NCBI GenBank assembly: GCA_963701015.1
Contig: OY969556.1
Span: 434,001-498,000, forward strand
Direction: 5' to 3'
DNA length: 64,000 bases
Origin: MFD09286-c1 sp963701015
GTDB taxonomy: Bacteria; Bacteroidota; Bacteroidia; Bacteroidales; DTGW01
Part shown: positions 27,743 through 36,210 of the stretch, one piece after another
Position numbering within the stretch: position 1 is the stretch's first letter
Layout of the letters: each line of letters opens with the position of its first letter
Program-made: the position numbers and the translations under genes
Notes under the pieces: model-generated
Database searches by the model: none
The model's input: the letters and a program-made list of their open reading frames with translations, nothing else
Told to the model about the DNA's origin: nothing

Positions 27743-28387
27743 ATGGCAAAAAAAGTGGAATCAGTTTCAAAACAACTTCAAGAAGTTTCAAAAATTGTAA
27801 ATGCATTTAAATCGGAAGCAGTACAACTAAAGGTTGTAGAATTACTTCTAAGTGATTTATCATCAGTTGAACCTGCTAAAAAAGTAGCAGCTAAAAAAGT
27901 TGTAGCAAAAGCAAAACCTGCTAAGAAAATAGCAGCTAAAAAAGTTGTAGCAAAAGCAGCACCTGCTAAAAAAGTGGCAGCTAAAAAAGTTGTAGCAAAA
28001 GCAGCACCTGCTAAAAAAGTGGCAGCTAAAAAAGTTGTAGCTAAAGCAGCACCTGCTAAAAAAGTGGCTGCTAAAAAAGTTGTAGCTAAAGTAGCTTCTA
28101 AGAAAGTTGCAGCTAAAAAAGTTGTAGCTAAAGCAGCTCCTAAAAAATCAAGTTCATCCAAAAGTAATTTACCTGGACCATCAAAAACTGTTACACAATT
28201 AGCAGCTGAAGGTTTCTTCGCAACAAAGAAAAATATTGCAGAAGTATTACAACACTGCAACACTGCTTTAAAATTGCCTTATAGGGTTACTGATCTTTCG
28301 GGAATATTGAACAAACTTGTAAAAGATAACAAGCTAAAACGTGAAAAGAACGAAGCAACACGTAAGTTTGAATATATTAATGCTTAA
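27743..28387 (+). CDS. Histone H1-like lysine/alanine-rich DNA-binding protein
   Basis: A 214-residue, strongly basic protein. Residues 1-42 form a helical N-terminal domain; about 44-118 hold five 15-residue repeats (PAKKVAAKKVVAKAA) plus a degenerate sixth, like the tail of eukaryotic H1 and bacterial Hc1/AlgP-type proteins. The last about 70 residues (from GPSKTVTQLAAEGFF to RKFEYINA) look like a small winged-helix domain. Likely a nucleoid protein binding DNA non-specifically through its tail. Repeat copies are nearly identical at DNA level, so length may vary between strains. Single gene ended by a strong terminator. Confidence 0.75.
   Translation: MAKKVESVSKQLQEVSKIVNAFKSEAVQLKVVELLLSDLSSVEPAKKVAAKKVVAKAKPAKKIAAKKVVAKAAPAKKVAAKKVVAKAAPAKKVAAKKVVAKAAPAKKVAAKKVVAKVASKKVAAKKVVAKAAPKKSSSSKSNLPGPSKTVTQLAAEGFFATKKNIAEVLQHCNTALKLPYRVTDLSGILNKLVKDNKLKREKNEATRKFEYINA
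27872..28096 (+). repeat. Five tandem 45-bp coding repeats
   Basis: Copies begin at 27872, 27917, 27962, 28007 and 28052, differ by a few bases each, and encode the PAKKVAAKKVVAKA units of the histone-like protein. Confidence 0.85.
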
Positions 28388-28390
28388 ATA

Positions 28391-28417
28391 AAAGAGGCCG
28401 TTTTAAACGGCCTCTTT
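28391..28417. terminator. Bidirectional terminator, histone-like gene / thiL
   Basis: Arms AAAGAGGCCGTTT and AAACGGCCTCTTT with a single base between them (effective loop within the T/A centre), followed by a T-rich stretch, between convergent stop codons. Confidence 0.85.
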
Positions 28418-28421
28418 TATT

Positions 28422-29465
28422 TTATTCCATTGCATTCCAACCTTGAGCTTTGAGTTCAATTTCATCACCGCTATTAAGTACCAATTGACAGCCCAAATCT
28501 TTTCGGGTTATATGTCCAATTACTGAAATTTCTTTTTTACCTATAATTTTATCATAAGCGGTTAAAGGTAAAGTGAAAAGTAATTCATAATCTTCACCAC
28601 CATTCAATGCTGCTGTTAATTCCGGTAAGTTGAATTCTTCTGCCATTTTTACTGTTTCGTTATCAATCGGTATTTTTTCCTGGTATATACAGCATCCTTT
28701 TTCCGATGAATTGCAAATATGAATTAACTCCGATGATAAACCATCCGATATATCAATCATGGATGTGGGCAAAATATCAATTTCTTTAAAAAATTCAATA
28801 ATTTCTGGTCTGGTTTCTGGTCGGAGCTGACGTTGCAAAATATAGCTATAATTGCCAAAATCAGGATTTTCAATTTCATTCTTTTCAAATAATTTTCTCT
28901 CACGTTCCAATAATTGCAACCCCATGTATGCGCCACCTAAATTTCCCGAAACACAAATAATATCATTTTCATTTGCACCATTTCTGTAAACTACTTTGTT
29001 TTTATCAACTTCGCCAATAGCTGTAATACTTATTATTAAACCTGTTAAGGATGATGTTGTGTCGCCTCCAACTAAATCGACATTGTATTTTTCACAGGCT
29101 AATTTTATACCATTATATAATTCTTCAATATGTTCAACTGAAAATTTTGCAGAAATAGCAAGTGAAACTGTAATTTGTTTTGGCAAAGCATTCATTGCAA
29201 AAATATCAGATAGGTTAACAATAACTGCTTTATAACCCAAGTGCATCAAAGGTGTATAAACCAGGTTGAAGTGGATACCTTCGGCTAATAAATCGGATGT
29301 AACAACAATATATTTTTCGCCATAATCGAGCACTGCGGCATCATCACCAATTCCTTTTATTGAACTTTTATGTTTAAGTTTAAATTCTTTCGTTAAATGA
29401 TTGATTAAGCCAAATTCACCAAGCTCATTGAGAGGAGTGAATTTATTGTTCATGTTTTTATCCAT
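28422..29465 (-). CDS. thiL: Thiamine-monophosphate kinase
   Basis: Phosphorylates thiamine monophosphate to thiamine diphosphate, the last step of vitamin B1 cofactor synthesis. The 347 residues match the family. Visible: IKGIGDDAAVLDYGEKYIVV (ATP/metal-binding N-terminus), TSDLLAEGIHF, LSDIFAMNALPK, VDLVGGDTTSS, VCVSGNLGGAYMGL-type glycine loop (here ICVSGNLGGAYMGL), MIDISDGLSSEL and LNGGEDYELLFTLP. Either Met at 29465 or Met at 29453 could be the start. No other thiamine gene or TPP riboswitch is nearby. Confidence 0.93.
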   Translation of the reverse strand: MDKNMNNKFTPLNELGEFGLINHLTKEFKLKHKSSIKGIGDDAAVLDYGEKYIVVTSDLLAEGIHFNLVYTPLMHLGYKAVIVNLSDIFAMNALPKQITVSLAISAKFSVEHIEELYNGIKLACEKYNVDLVGGDTTSSLTGLIISITAIGEVDKNKVVYRNGANENDIICVSGNLGGAYMGLQLLERERKLFEKNEIENPDFGNYSYILQRQLRPETRPEIIEFFKEIDILPTSMIDISDGLSSELIHICNSSEKGCCIYQEKIPIDNETVKMAEEFNLPELTAALNGGEDYELLFTLPLTAYDKIIGKKEISVIGHITRKDLGCQLVLNSGDEIELKAQGWNAME

Positions 29466-29499
29466 TGAAATTTATGAAATTTTATTTAAAGTGAATTTG

Positions 29500-29534
29500 C
29501 AAATATAAATATGCTAAATGTAGAAATGAACAAA
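29500..29534 (-). promoter_or_regulatory. thiL promoter
   Basis: On the minus strand TTTG (29534-29531), 23-base spacer, TATATTTG (29507-29500). Predicted transcript start near 29494, about 30-40 bases before thiL. Confidence 0.55.
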
Positions 29535-29614
29535 ATTATACGAATAAAGCTGTAAGGTTTCAAAAATGAAATTATGACAAAAGATTTTCGCCATTTGTTT
29601 TTAAATTATTTTAA

Positions 29615-29633
29615 ACTTACAACAACTGTAAGT
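29615..29633 (-). terminator. Weak terminator-like hairpin after the 7TM-HD gene
   Basis: Arms ACTTACA and TGTAAGT with a 5-base loop, 15 bases beyond the 7TM-HD stop codon, followed on the minus strand by an A/T-rich rather than pure T tail. Confidence 0.4.
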
Positions 29634-29647
29634 AATTTCGTTCAAAA

Positions 29648-31771
29648 TTATTGACTAATTGCTTTTGGATATTCAATGCGGATATGATATATGTTTCGTA
29701 ATCTTTTTTTGAAAGTTGATTTTACCATTTCAATATCCTTTAAAGTTATATCTGCATCATTATATTGCCCTTCCTTGAGCTGACCACTTATTATATTCTC
29801 AATTAGTGTGTACAAATCTTTTTCCGAATATTGTTTCAGGCTTCTTGAAGCAGCTTCAACACTATCTGCCATCATAACTACTGCCAATTCTTTAGTATAT
29901 GGCTTTGGGCCAGGATATGAAAACTTGTTCACATCAACATCTGACCCGGGATATTTTTTAATATAGGAACGATAGAAATAATGTACAGTTGAGGTACCGT
30001 GATGCGTTCTTATAAATTCAATTATTGGTTCAGGCAGGCGATATTTTTTTCCAATTTCTATGCCTTTTAATACATGTCCAACAATTATTTCAATACTTTT
30101 TTCGAAATCAAGGTTTTCATGTGGGTTAATTTCATCCGATAAATTTTCGATAAAATACATTGGATTTTCCATTTTCCCAATATCATGGTAAAGCGATCCT
30201 GCTCTTACTAATAAAGGATTTCCGCCAATTTTAAAAATAGCTTCCTCGGCTAAATTTGCTACCTGCAATGAATGTTGAAAGGTTCCAGGTGCAATTTCGG
30301 CAAGTTTGCGCAATAATGGTTGGTTCGAATCGGAAAGTTCAAGCAATGTAGCATCTGATAAAAACCCGAATATTTTTTCAAAAATATATATTAATGGAAT
30401 TGATGATAATACTAAAAACCCGTTAACAAAGAAATAAAGTAAATTATCATTGCTGAAGTTTTTTAAACTGCCTTCCTGATATAATGAAAGGCCTGCATAT
30501 AAAGCGAAGTAAGTAAGCATTACCCATGCCGCAGTTACAAACATTTTATTCCGGCGATATAAATTTGTAAGACTTAATAATGCGACATAACCAATAGCCA
30601 CATTTAAAAAAACAAATTCAAATCCGTTGGGAGCCCAAAAACCAATAAGCACAATAGTTATTGTATGCAAATAGATAGCAATTTTGGTATCGTAAAACGT
30701 TTTTAAAAGTATGGGTAATATCGCAAATGGCACCATGTATAATGCGTATGGCCTGAATGATATTATAAAACTTGCAATGGCCGAAAATAAAAGAACAACG
30801 AATAATAAAAAGCCAATTCTTTTGGGAACTTGAAATAGATTTCGTCTGAATTTATTAATAAATACAAAAACCAATATTATACAAATAGTAACGAGTATAG
30901 CTTGTCCTAATAATACAAATATATAATTGGACGATTTGCCTATTCTTGCTTCATACTCTTTTTTAAACGATTCCAGAACTTTAAAATTTTGAGCATTGAT
31001 AATATCGCCCGGGAATATTATACGTTCGCCTGTTAATACCATTCCTTCGGTTAATGATAAATTATCTAATTCATCATCCCGCATTTTTTCTGATGTTCCT
31101 TCATCATAATATAAATTTGGCACAAAAAAACCTTCGAGGTTGAGTCCATGGAAAAATGCATCAGGATTAATTCCAGCCTGGGTTGATAAATTATCAATAT
31201 ATTCTGCTAATTGGTGATTAACATATTCATAGGCCCGTTTTGAAGTAAAAACCTCGTCAATTTCGGTTTCTTCAGCAACATTATTTCTAACAACCCTTAT
31301 AACTGATGTTTGCTTTGAAAGTGTGTTAAAATCTTCAGGCAATTCAATTATACCTTTTTTATATACAAAATCGAGAAGTGTAGAAATTTTTTGTTCAATC
31401 TGAATTCTATAATCAACGTTTAGTAAATCAGGGAAACGACGGTTGAAGTAGTTCCAATATCCATTAAAGTATTGACGAAAGTTGGTTTTTTCATCAATAC
31501 TAATTTTGGGATTATAATTAAAATAAAGTGTAAAATTTTTAAGAATACTATCTTTCTGCAATTTTAAATCCTGCTCCGATTTATATATTGGAAAATCGAA
31601 TGGGGCAACCAGTGCATCGTGCATCCAATGTTTTCCATTCTGATACTCATATTCAAATTTTCCACCTCTTGGGAAAAGTAATAAAAGCAACATACCGGCA
31701 GCAACAAACATAGATGCGTTTATTATCCTGTGTGCCGACCAATATCTTCGTTTTACTTTATCCTCAGTCAT
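29648..31771 (-). CDS. 7TM-HD (PgpH-like) membrane phosphohydrolase
   Basis: Membrane HD-domain phosphodiesterase of the 7TMR-HDED family; characterised PgpH proteins hydrolyse cyclic di-AMP. N-terminal helix MFVAAGMLLLLLF, then a large extracytoplasmic domain (about residues 45-275), several transmembrane helices (from about 285 to 475), and a C-terminal HD domain with LAEIAPGTFQHSLQVANLAE, YHDIGKMENP (H529/D530 counting from 31771), HVLKGIEIG and IRTHHGTS. Metal ligands appear intact, so it should be active. The ATG at 31771 (707 residues) begins MTEDKVKRRYW; an ATG 7 codons upstream is equally open. c-di-AMP as substrate is inferred from the family. Confidence 0.88.
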   Translation of the reverse strand: MTEDKVKRRYWSAHRIINASMFVAAGMLLLLLFPRGGKFEYEYQNGKHWMHDALVAPFDFPIYKSEQDLKLQKDSILKNFTLYFNYNPKISIDEKTNFRQYFNGYWNYFNRRFPDLLNVDYRIQIEQKISTLLDFVYKKGIIELPEDFNTLSKQTSVIRVVRNNVAEETEIDEVFTSKRAYEYVNHQLAEYIDNLSTQAGINPDAFFHGLNLEGFFVPNLYYDEGTSEKMRDDELDNLSLTEGMVLTGERIIFPGDIINAQNFKVLESFKKEYEARIGKSSNYIFVLLGQAILVTICIILVFVFINKFRRNLFQVPKRIGFLLFVVLLFSAIASFIISFRPYALYMVPFAILPILLKTFYDTKIAIYLHTITIVLIGFWAPNGFEFVFLNVAIGYVALLSLTNLYRRNKMFVTAAWVMLTYFALYAGLSLYQEGSLKNFSNDNLLYFFVNGFLVLSSIPLIYIFEKIFGFLSDATLLELSDSNQPLLRKLAEIAPGTFQHSLQVANLAEEAIFKIGGNPLLVRAGSLYHDIGKMENPMYFIENLSDEINPHENLDFEKSIEIIVGHVLKGIEIGKKYRLPEPIIEFIRTHHGTSTVHYFYRSYIKKYPGSDVDVNKFSYPGPKPYTKELAVVMMADSVEAASRSLKQYSEKDLYTLIENIISGQLKEGQYNDADITLKDIEMVKSTFKKRLRNIYHIRIEYPKAISQ

Positions 31772-31876
31772 GATTTTTAAATAAATGGGCAATCAATAAT
31801 AGAAATGTATAAAAATATCTAATTTCGATGTATTAATAAAACGATTTTTACTTGATTTTGTTAAATCATAATTATT

Positions 31877-32668
31877 ATGAATAAAGGCATTTGCACAATT
31901 TCCGTTATACCAGTGAGGTTAAAGCCTGAAGAATCGAGTGAAATGGTTACCCAAATTTTATTTGGTGAAACTTTTATAATTCGCGAAACAATTCCAAAAT
32001 GGGCTTATATTGAAATTAATTTCGATGGTTATAAAGGCTGGATTGATTCGAAGCTTATAACTCTTTTGGAAGCTGAATTTGAAAATACAGTTGACAAAAA
32101 TATTGTTAAAGTTTCAGATAAATTAATTTGCACTGCAAGAAAAGATAATAATGAAGGCCTGATTTATTTACTTATGGGAAGTGAAATTTGTAATTGCACC
32201 GAAAAAACATTCTATATAAACAATTCAAAATATGAACTTTCATATGCTTTTAATGCCAATAAATACAATACTTTAGGGGAAATAATTATTTTTTCGGCTT
32301 TGCAAATGCTCAATATACCTTATTTATGGGGCGGGCGTTCATCATTTGGAATTGATTGTTCGGGATTGGTGCAAACAGCCTATAAAGTGGCAGGTATAAG
32401 TTTACCTCGCGATTCTTCCGATCAGGCATTGAAAGGAGAATTGGTAGAATCAGTTATGGTTGCCAAAGCTGGCGATATTGCATTTTTTGAAAATGAAAAT
32501 GGAAAAATTATCCATACAGGTTTAATTATTTCAACTGACAAAATAATTCATGCAAGTGGTTATGTAAGGAATGATGTGATAGATAAATTTGGAATATTTA
32601 ATACCGAAACTCGCGAGTACTCGCATAAACTGCATTCTATAAAAAGAGTTGTAAATGAACTGAAATAA
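31877..32668 (+). CDS. NlpC/P60 peptidoglycan endopeptidase with SH3-like domains
   Basis: A 263-residue C40-family peptidase that should cleave gamma-D-Glu-diamino-acid bonds in cell-wall peptides. Residues 1-125 hold two bacterial SH3-like repeats for substrate recognition (AYIEINFDGYKGWIDSKL closes the first). The catalytic domain (about 135-263) has Cys161 in FGIDCSGLVQTAYK, His213 in IIHTGLIIS and a third polar residue at His225 in IIHASGYV. No signal peptide is seen, as in many Bacteroidota relatives thought to recycle cell-wall peptides. It lies between the divergent 7TM-HD gene and uvrB. Confidence 0.88.
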   Translation: MNKGICTISVIPVRLKPEESSEMVTQILFGETFIIRETIPKWAYIEINFDGYKGWIDSKLITLLEAEFENTVDKNIVKVSDKLICTARKDNNEGLIYLLMGSEICNCTEKTFYINNSKYELSYAFNANKYNTLGEIIIFSALQMLNIPYLWGGRSSFGIDCSGLVQTAYKVAGISLPRDSSDQALKGELVESVMVAKAGDIAFFENENGKIIHTGLIISTDKIIHASGYVRNDVIDKFGIFNTETREYSHKLHSIKRVVNELK

Positions 32669-32722
32669 TTTATTTGTAAATTTTGGTTCAATCAACTTTC
32701 AAGTATTTGGCTCAATATTTGT

Positions 32723-32730
32723 TATTTTTG
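32723..32730 (+). promoter_or_regulatory. -7 box directly before uvrB
   Basis: TATTTTTG ends only five bases before the uvrB ATG at 32736, implying a leaderless or nearly leaderless uvrB message if used. No -33 element at proper spacing, so use is uncertain. Confidence 0.4.
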
Positions 32731-32735
32731 CAACT

Positions 32736-34745
32736 ATGCAATTTAATATTGAATCGGAATTTGTGCCAACTGGAGACCAGCCTGAAGCTATTCGTCAGTT
32801 AACCGAAGGAATACAACGTGGAGATAAACATCAGGTATTGCTTGGAGTTACCGGTTCCGGGAAAACTTTTTCAATTGCAAATGTAATTCAACGGGTTCAA
32901 AAACCGACTTTGGTATTAAGTCACAATAAAACATTGGCAGCTCAGTTATATGGAGAATTTCGTACCTTTTTTCCAAATAACCTGGTTGAGTATTTTGTTT
33001 CGTATTACGATTATTATCAACCTGAAGCTTATTTACCGGTTACCGATACTTATATTGAAAAAGACCTTTCGATAAACGAAGAAATTGAAAAGCTAAGGTT
33101 AAGCGCAACTTCAGCACTACTTTCAGGTCGGAGTGATGTTATTGTAGTTTCATCGGTTTCGTGCTTATACGGAATTGGAAACCCCGAAGATTTTAACAGC
33201 AATATTGTTACTATTACCAGGGGCTTAAAAATTGGGCGGAACCAGTTTTTACGTAAATTGGTGGATAGTTTATATTCTAGGAATGAAGTAGAATTTAAGC
33301 GAGGTACCTTTCGTGTGCGAGGTGATACTGTTGATGTTTGCCTACCTTATAATGATTTTGCATACCGAATTGTTTTCTTTGGCGATGAAGTTGAAGAAAT
33401 TGAATCATTCGATCCGATATCAGGAAATATTATAGAATCAATTGAAAAAGCGCCAATTTATCCTGCCAATATTTTTGTAACTACCAAAGAAAGGATAAAT
33501 TCTGCTATTCGCTATATTCAGGACGATATGGTAAAGCAGGTTGAATTTTTTAAAAGTGTTGGAAAGCATCTTGAAGCAAAAAGAATCGAAGATCGGGTTA
33601 CCTATGATTTGGAAATGATCCGTGAACTTGGTTATTGTTCTGGAATCGAAAATTATTCCAGATATTTTGATGGCAGGGTTGCCGGAAGTCGACCATTTTG
33701 TTTACTCGATTATTTTCCGAATGATTTTTTAATGGTTATTGATGAAAGCCATGTTACTTTGCCACAAATACGAGCAATGCATGGAGGTGATAAATCGCGC
33801 AAGCAAACTCTCATTGAATATGGTTTTCGGTTACCTGCAGCAAGGGATAACCGTCCGCTTACCTTTGATGAATTTGAGCAACTTGCCCCGCAAACCATTT
33901 ACGTTAGTGCCACTCCTTCCGATTATGAGTTGGAAAAGGTTCAAGGTGTGGTTGTTGAACAACTTATCAGGCCAACCGGAGTGCTTGACCCAATTATTGA
34001 TGTTCGCCCAAGTTTAAACCAAATTGATAACCTTATTGGTGAAATAAATACACGTGCAAAAATTGATGAACGGGTTTTGGTAACTACACTTACCAAGCGA
34101 ATGGCAGAGGAACTTAATTCGTATCTTGAACGTATGTCAATCCGTTGCCAGTATATCCATTCCGATGTTGATACGTTTGACAGGGTTAAAATTTTGGAAA
34201 ACTTGAGAAACGGTTTTTTCGACGTATTGATAGGTGTTAATTTATTACGTGAAGGCTTGGATTTGCCTGAAGTTTCGCTTGTTGCAATTCTCGATGCTGA
34301 TAAAGAAGGTTTTTTAAGGTCGGCACGTTCTTTAACACAAACTGCTGGTAGGGCAGCCCGAAATATCAATGGTAAAGTTATAATGTATGCCGATAAAATT
34401 ACAGAATCAATGCGCAGGACTATTGATGAAACCAGTCGCCGGCGAATAAAACAGATTCAGTACAACGAACAAAATAACATTACACCAACTCAAATTGTTA
34501 AATCTTTAACGCCAATTATTGGTAACAACTACAATCCGGGACAACCGAAAGCTTATTCAGGTCCTGAAACTATTGATGTAGCTGCTGATCCTTTAATTCA
34601 ATATATGGATAAAAAGGCATTACAAAAAACTATTGATAAAACCCGCAAAGCAATGGAAGTGGCAGCAAAGCAACTCGATTTTATAGAGGCTGCAAGGCTT
34701 CGTGATGAAATGTTTGGATTGGAGAAAATATTAAAACAAAAATAA
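32736..34745 (+). CDS. uvrB: Excinuclease ABC subunit B
   Basis: Damage-verifying helicase of nucleotide excision repair; loads onto DNA with UvrA and recruits UvrC. 669 residues, full length. Walker A GVTGSGKT at 37-44; the damage-probing beta-hairpin YYDYYQPEAYLP at about 90-101; helicase motifs MVIDESHVTLPQ, IYVSATPSDYE, GVNLLREGLDLPEVS and QTAGRAARN; and a C-terminal UVR motif (about 630-665, LDFIEAARLRDEMFGLE) that binds UvrC. uvrA and uvrC are not in the window. In some species related promoters are SOS-controlled; no LexA-like palindrome is evident here. Confidence 0.97.
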   Translation: MQFNIESEFVPTGDQPEAIRQLTEGIQRGDKHQVLLGVTGSGKTFSIANVIQRVQKPTLVLSHNKTLAAQLYGEFRTFFPNNLVEYFVSYYDYYQPEAYLPVTDTYIEKDLSINEEIEKLRLSATSALLSGRSDVIVVSSVSCLYGIGNPEDFNSNIVTITRGLKIGRNQFLRKLVDSLYSRNEVEFKRGTFRVRGDTVDVCLPYNDFAYRIVFFGDEVEEIESFDPISGNIIESIEKAPIYPANIFVTTKERINSAIRYIQDDMVKQVEFFKSVGKHLEAKRIEDRVTYDLEMIRELGYCSGIENYSRYFDGRVAGSRPFCLLDYFPNDFLMVIDESHVTLPQIRAMHGGDKSRKQTLIEYGFRLPAARDNRPLTFDEFEQLAPQTIYVSATPSDYELEKVQGVVVEQLIRPTGVLDPIIDVRPSLNQIDNLIGEINTRAKIDERVLVTTLTKRMAEELNSYLERMSIRCQYIHSDVDTFDRVKILENLRNGFFDVLIGVNLLREGLDLPEVSLVAILDADKEGFLRSARSLTQTAGRAARNINGKVIMYADKITESMRRTIDETSRRRIKQIQYNEQNNITPTQIVKSLTPIIGNNYNPGQPKAYSGPETIDVAADPLIQYMDKKALQKTIDKTRKAMEVAAKQLDFIEAARLRDEMFGLEKILKQK

Positions 34746-34779
34746 AGTAAATTCGAACCTTATTTTGAATAATGAAATT

Positions 34780-35274
34780 ATGTATTTTAAAGGATTAATT
34801 TATTCTGTTTTATCATTTGTAATTGTTATACTATCATCTTGTAATACTTGTACCGAGCAAATGACGGCAGAACGCTCGGTGAAAATAAATTTTCAAACAT
34901 TGGCCCATACCGATAGTACATTGTATAATTTAAGTATAAAAATTTACAATCAACTGAAAGGCGATAGTTTAATAATTTACAACAATTTAGCAGCGCTGAA
35001 AATTTCGCTTCCTCTAAACCAGAATTCAAATTCAACAAAGTTTTATTTATATACCGATAGTACTTCGCGGCACGACAGTATAATATTTTTTGTAAAACAC
35101 GACCTGGAACTTATTTCACCAGATTGTGGTTTTAATACCAATTTTACTTTAACCGATTCCATTTATTATTCGCATGTGCGCATCGATACAATTTTAACTC
35201 GAAGCCTTGCTATAACTGCCGATTTAAATACATTAAATTATACTATAGTTTTTAAAGCTGATACTGCACGATGA
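34780..35274 (+). CDS. DUF6452-like lipoprotein
   Basis: A 164-residue predicted lipoprotein: signal MYFKGLIYSVLSFVIVI with lipobox LSSC. The mature part is a beta-rich domain with paired cysteines and the stretches LKISLPLNQNS and LELISPDCGF, resembling the DUF6452 family. ATG 34780 is chosen because it begins the signal peptide; an upstream TTG (34765) adds five unneeded residues. Its stop overlaps the next start as ATGA, a tight two-gene unit with the DUF6048-like gene, as is common in Bacteroidota. Function unknown; envelope role likely. Confidence 0.7.
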   Translation: MYFKGLIYSVLSFVIVILSSCNTCTEQMTAERSVKINFQTLAHTDSTLYNLSIKIYNQLKGDSLIIYNNLAALKISLPLNQNSNSTKFYLYTDSTSRHDSIIFFVKHDLELISPDCGFNTNFTLTDSIYYSHVRIDTILTRSLAITADLNTLNYTIVFKADTAR

Positions 35275-35938
35275 AAGTTTTACGATTGCTGATATTTATA
35301 ATCTATTTTTTACCTAATAATTTATTTGGACAAGACTCAATTCCATCTAAGCGAATTATTTCCTTTGGATTCGATTTGTATGGACCGGTTTACAGGCTTG
35401 TGAATCCATCAGTTTCAAATTATGAAGGTTCCGTAACTATTGGCTCGTATAGAAATATTTTCCCGACTTTAGAAGCTGGAACTTTGAAAGTTAATCGTTC
35501 TGACTCTTCTTTTCATTATAGCTCAACAGGAAATTTTATGTGTATTGGGGCTGATTATAATATTTTCAAACGAAAATTTGTGAAGGATTTTTATATGGTT
35601 TTTTTTGGAGGACGTTATGGGATTGCAAAACTTTCCCATAGTGCTGATAATATTTATATTGAAGACAATGTTTGGGGAGACCAAACAAATAAATTTGGCC
35701 CGTTATCAATACCTGCTACAACTGTAAATGCACAATGGGTTGAATTTACAGGAGGAATAAGGGCCGAAATTTTTAAAAATTTTTCAGTAGGATGGTTGCC
35801 ATCAGGTATAAATTTTTAATTCACACTTCCGGCATGGGATTGTTTAAACCAATGTATATACCGGGCTATGGCGACGGAACAAGCTCAACCAATTGGGGCA
35901 TAAATTATTCCATCTATTACAATTTTAGGATTCATTAG
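35271..35938 (+). pseudogene. DUF6048-like outer-membrane beta-barrel, frameshifted
   Basis: Small outer-membrane barrel with signal peptide MKVLRLLIFIIYFLPNNLFG and strands such as ISFGFDLYGPVYRL and FYMVFFGGRYGIAKL, resembling DUF6048. The first frame ends early at 35819 (FSVGWLPSGINF), but another frame continues directly with RYKFLIHTSGMGLFKPMY, IPGYGDGTSSTNWGINYS and IYYNFRIH to a TAG at 35938, the expected C-terminus of the family. The break lies at about 35789-35800, where GGATGG may have lost one repeat unit or a base. Either a sequencing indel or a recent mutation. Upstream partner is the DUF6452-like lipoprotein (ATGA overlap). Confidence 0.7.
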
Positions 35939-36157
35939 AAATAAGTATATTTAATTTCAATTCATTATAATTCAAATTGTTTTAAACTAAAATTTGGTTT
36001 TGATTTAATATTATATTCGAATAACCAATAAATTAATTTACTTTAACGTGTTTAAAATACATAAAGTTTATATTTTTACAATTGTTGTTAACATTTTATA
36101 CCCTAAAATTTACTATATTGTACCCATGAAATTATTAATTCGAATTTAGATTTAAAA

Positions 36158-36165
36158 TATATTTG
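36158..36165 (+). promoter_or_regulatory. -7 box of the carbohydrate-binding T9SS gene
   Basis: TATATTTG, exact -7 match, 45 bases before the ATG at 36211. A TTCG at 36139-36142 is closer than usual for a -33 box. Confidence 0.5.
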
Positions 36166-36210
36166 AAGTTCATACTACACTTTTTTATTAATAACTAAAA
36201 CTATTAAATT

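Noticed and set aside
27872..28096. Regular 45-bp tandem units as a possible CRISPR-like array
   Set aside because: No spacers: units are contiguous, in frame and encode the repeat tail of a protein.
27778..28263. A 161-codon frame antisense to the histone-like gene, rich in Ala, Thr, Phe and Leu
   Set aside because: It is the mirror of the lysine/alanine repeat in the other strand; no promoter or family features of its own.
28422..29465. TPP riboswitch upstream of thiL
   Set aside because: Only a short leader (about 30-40 bases) separates the promoter from the start, too short for a thi-box.
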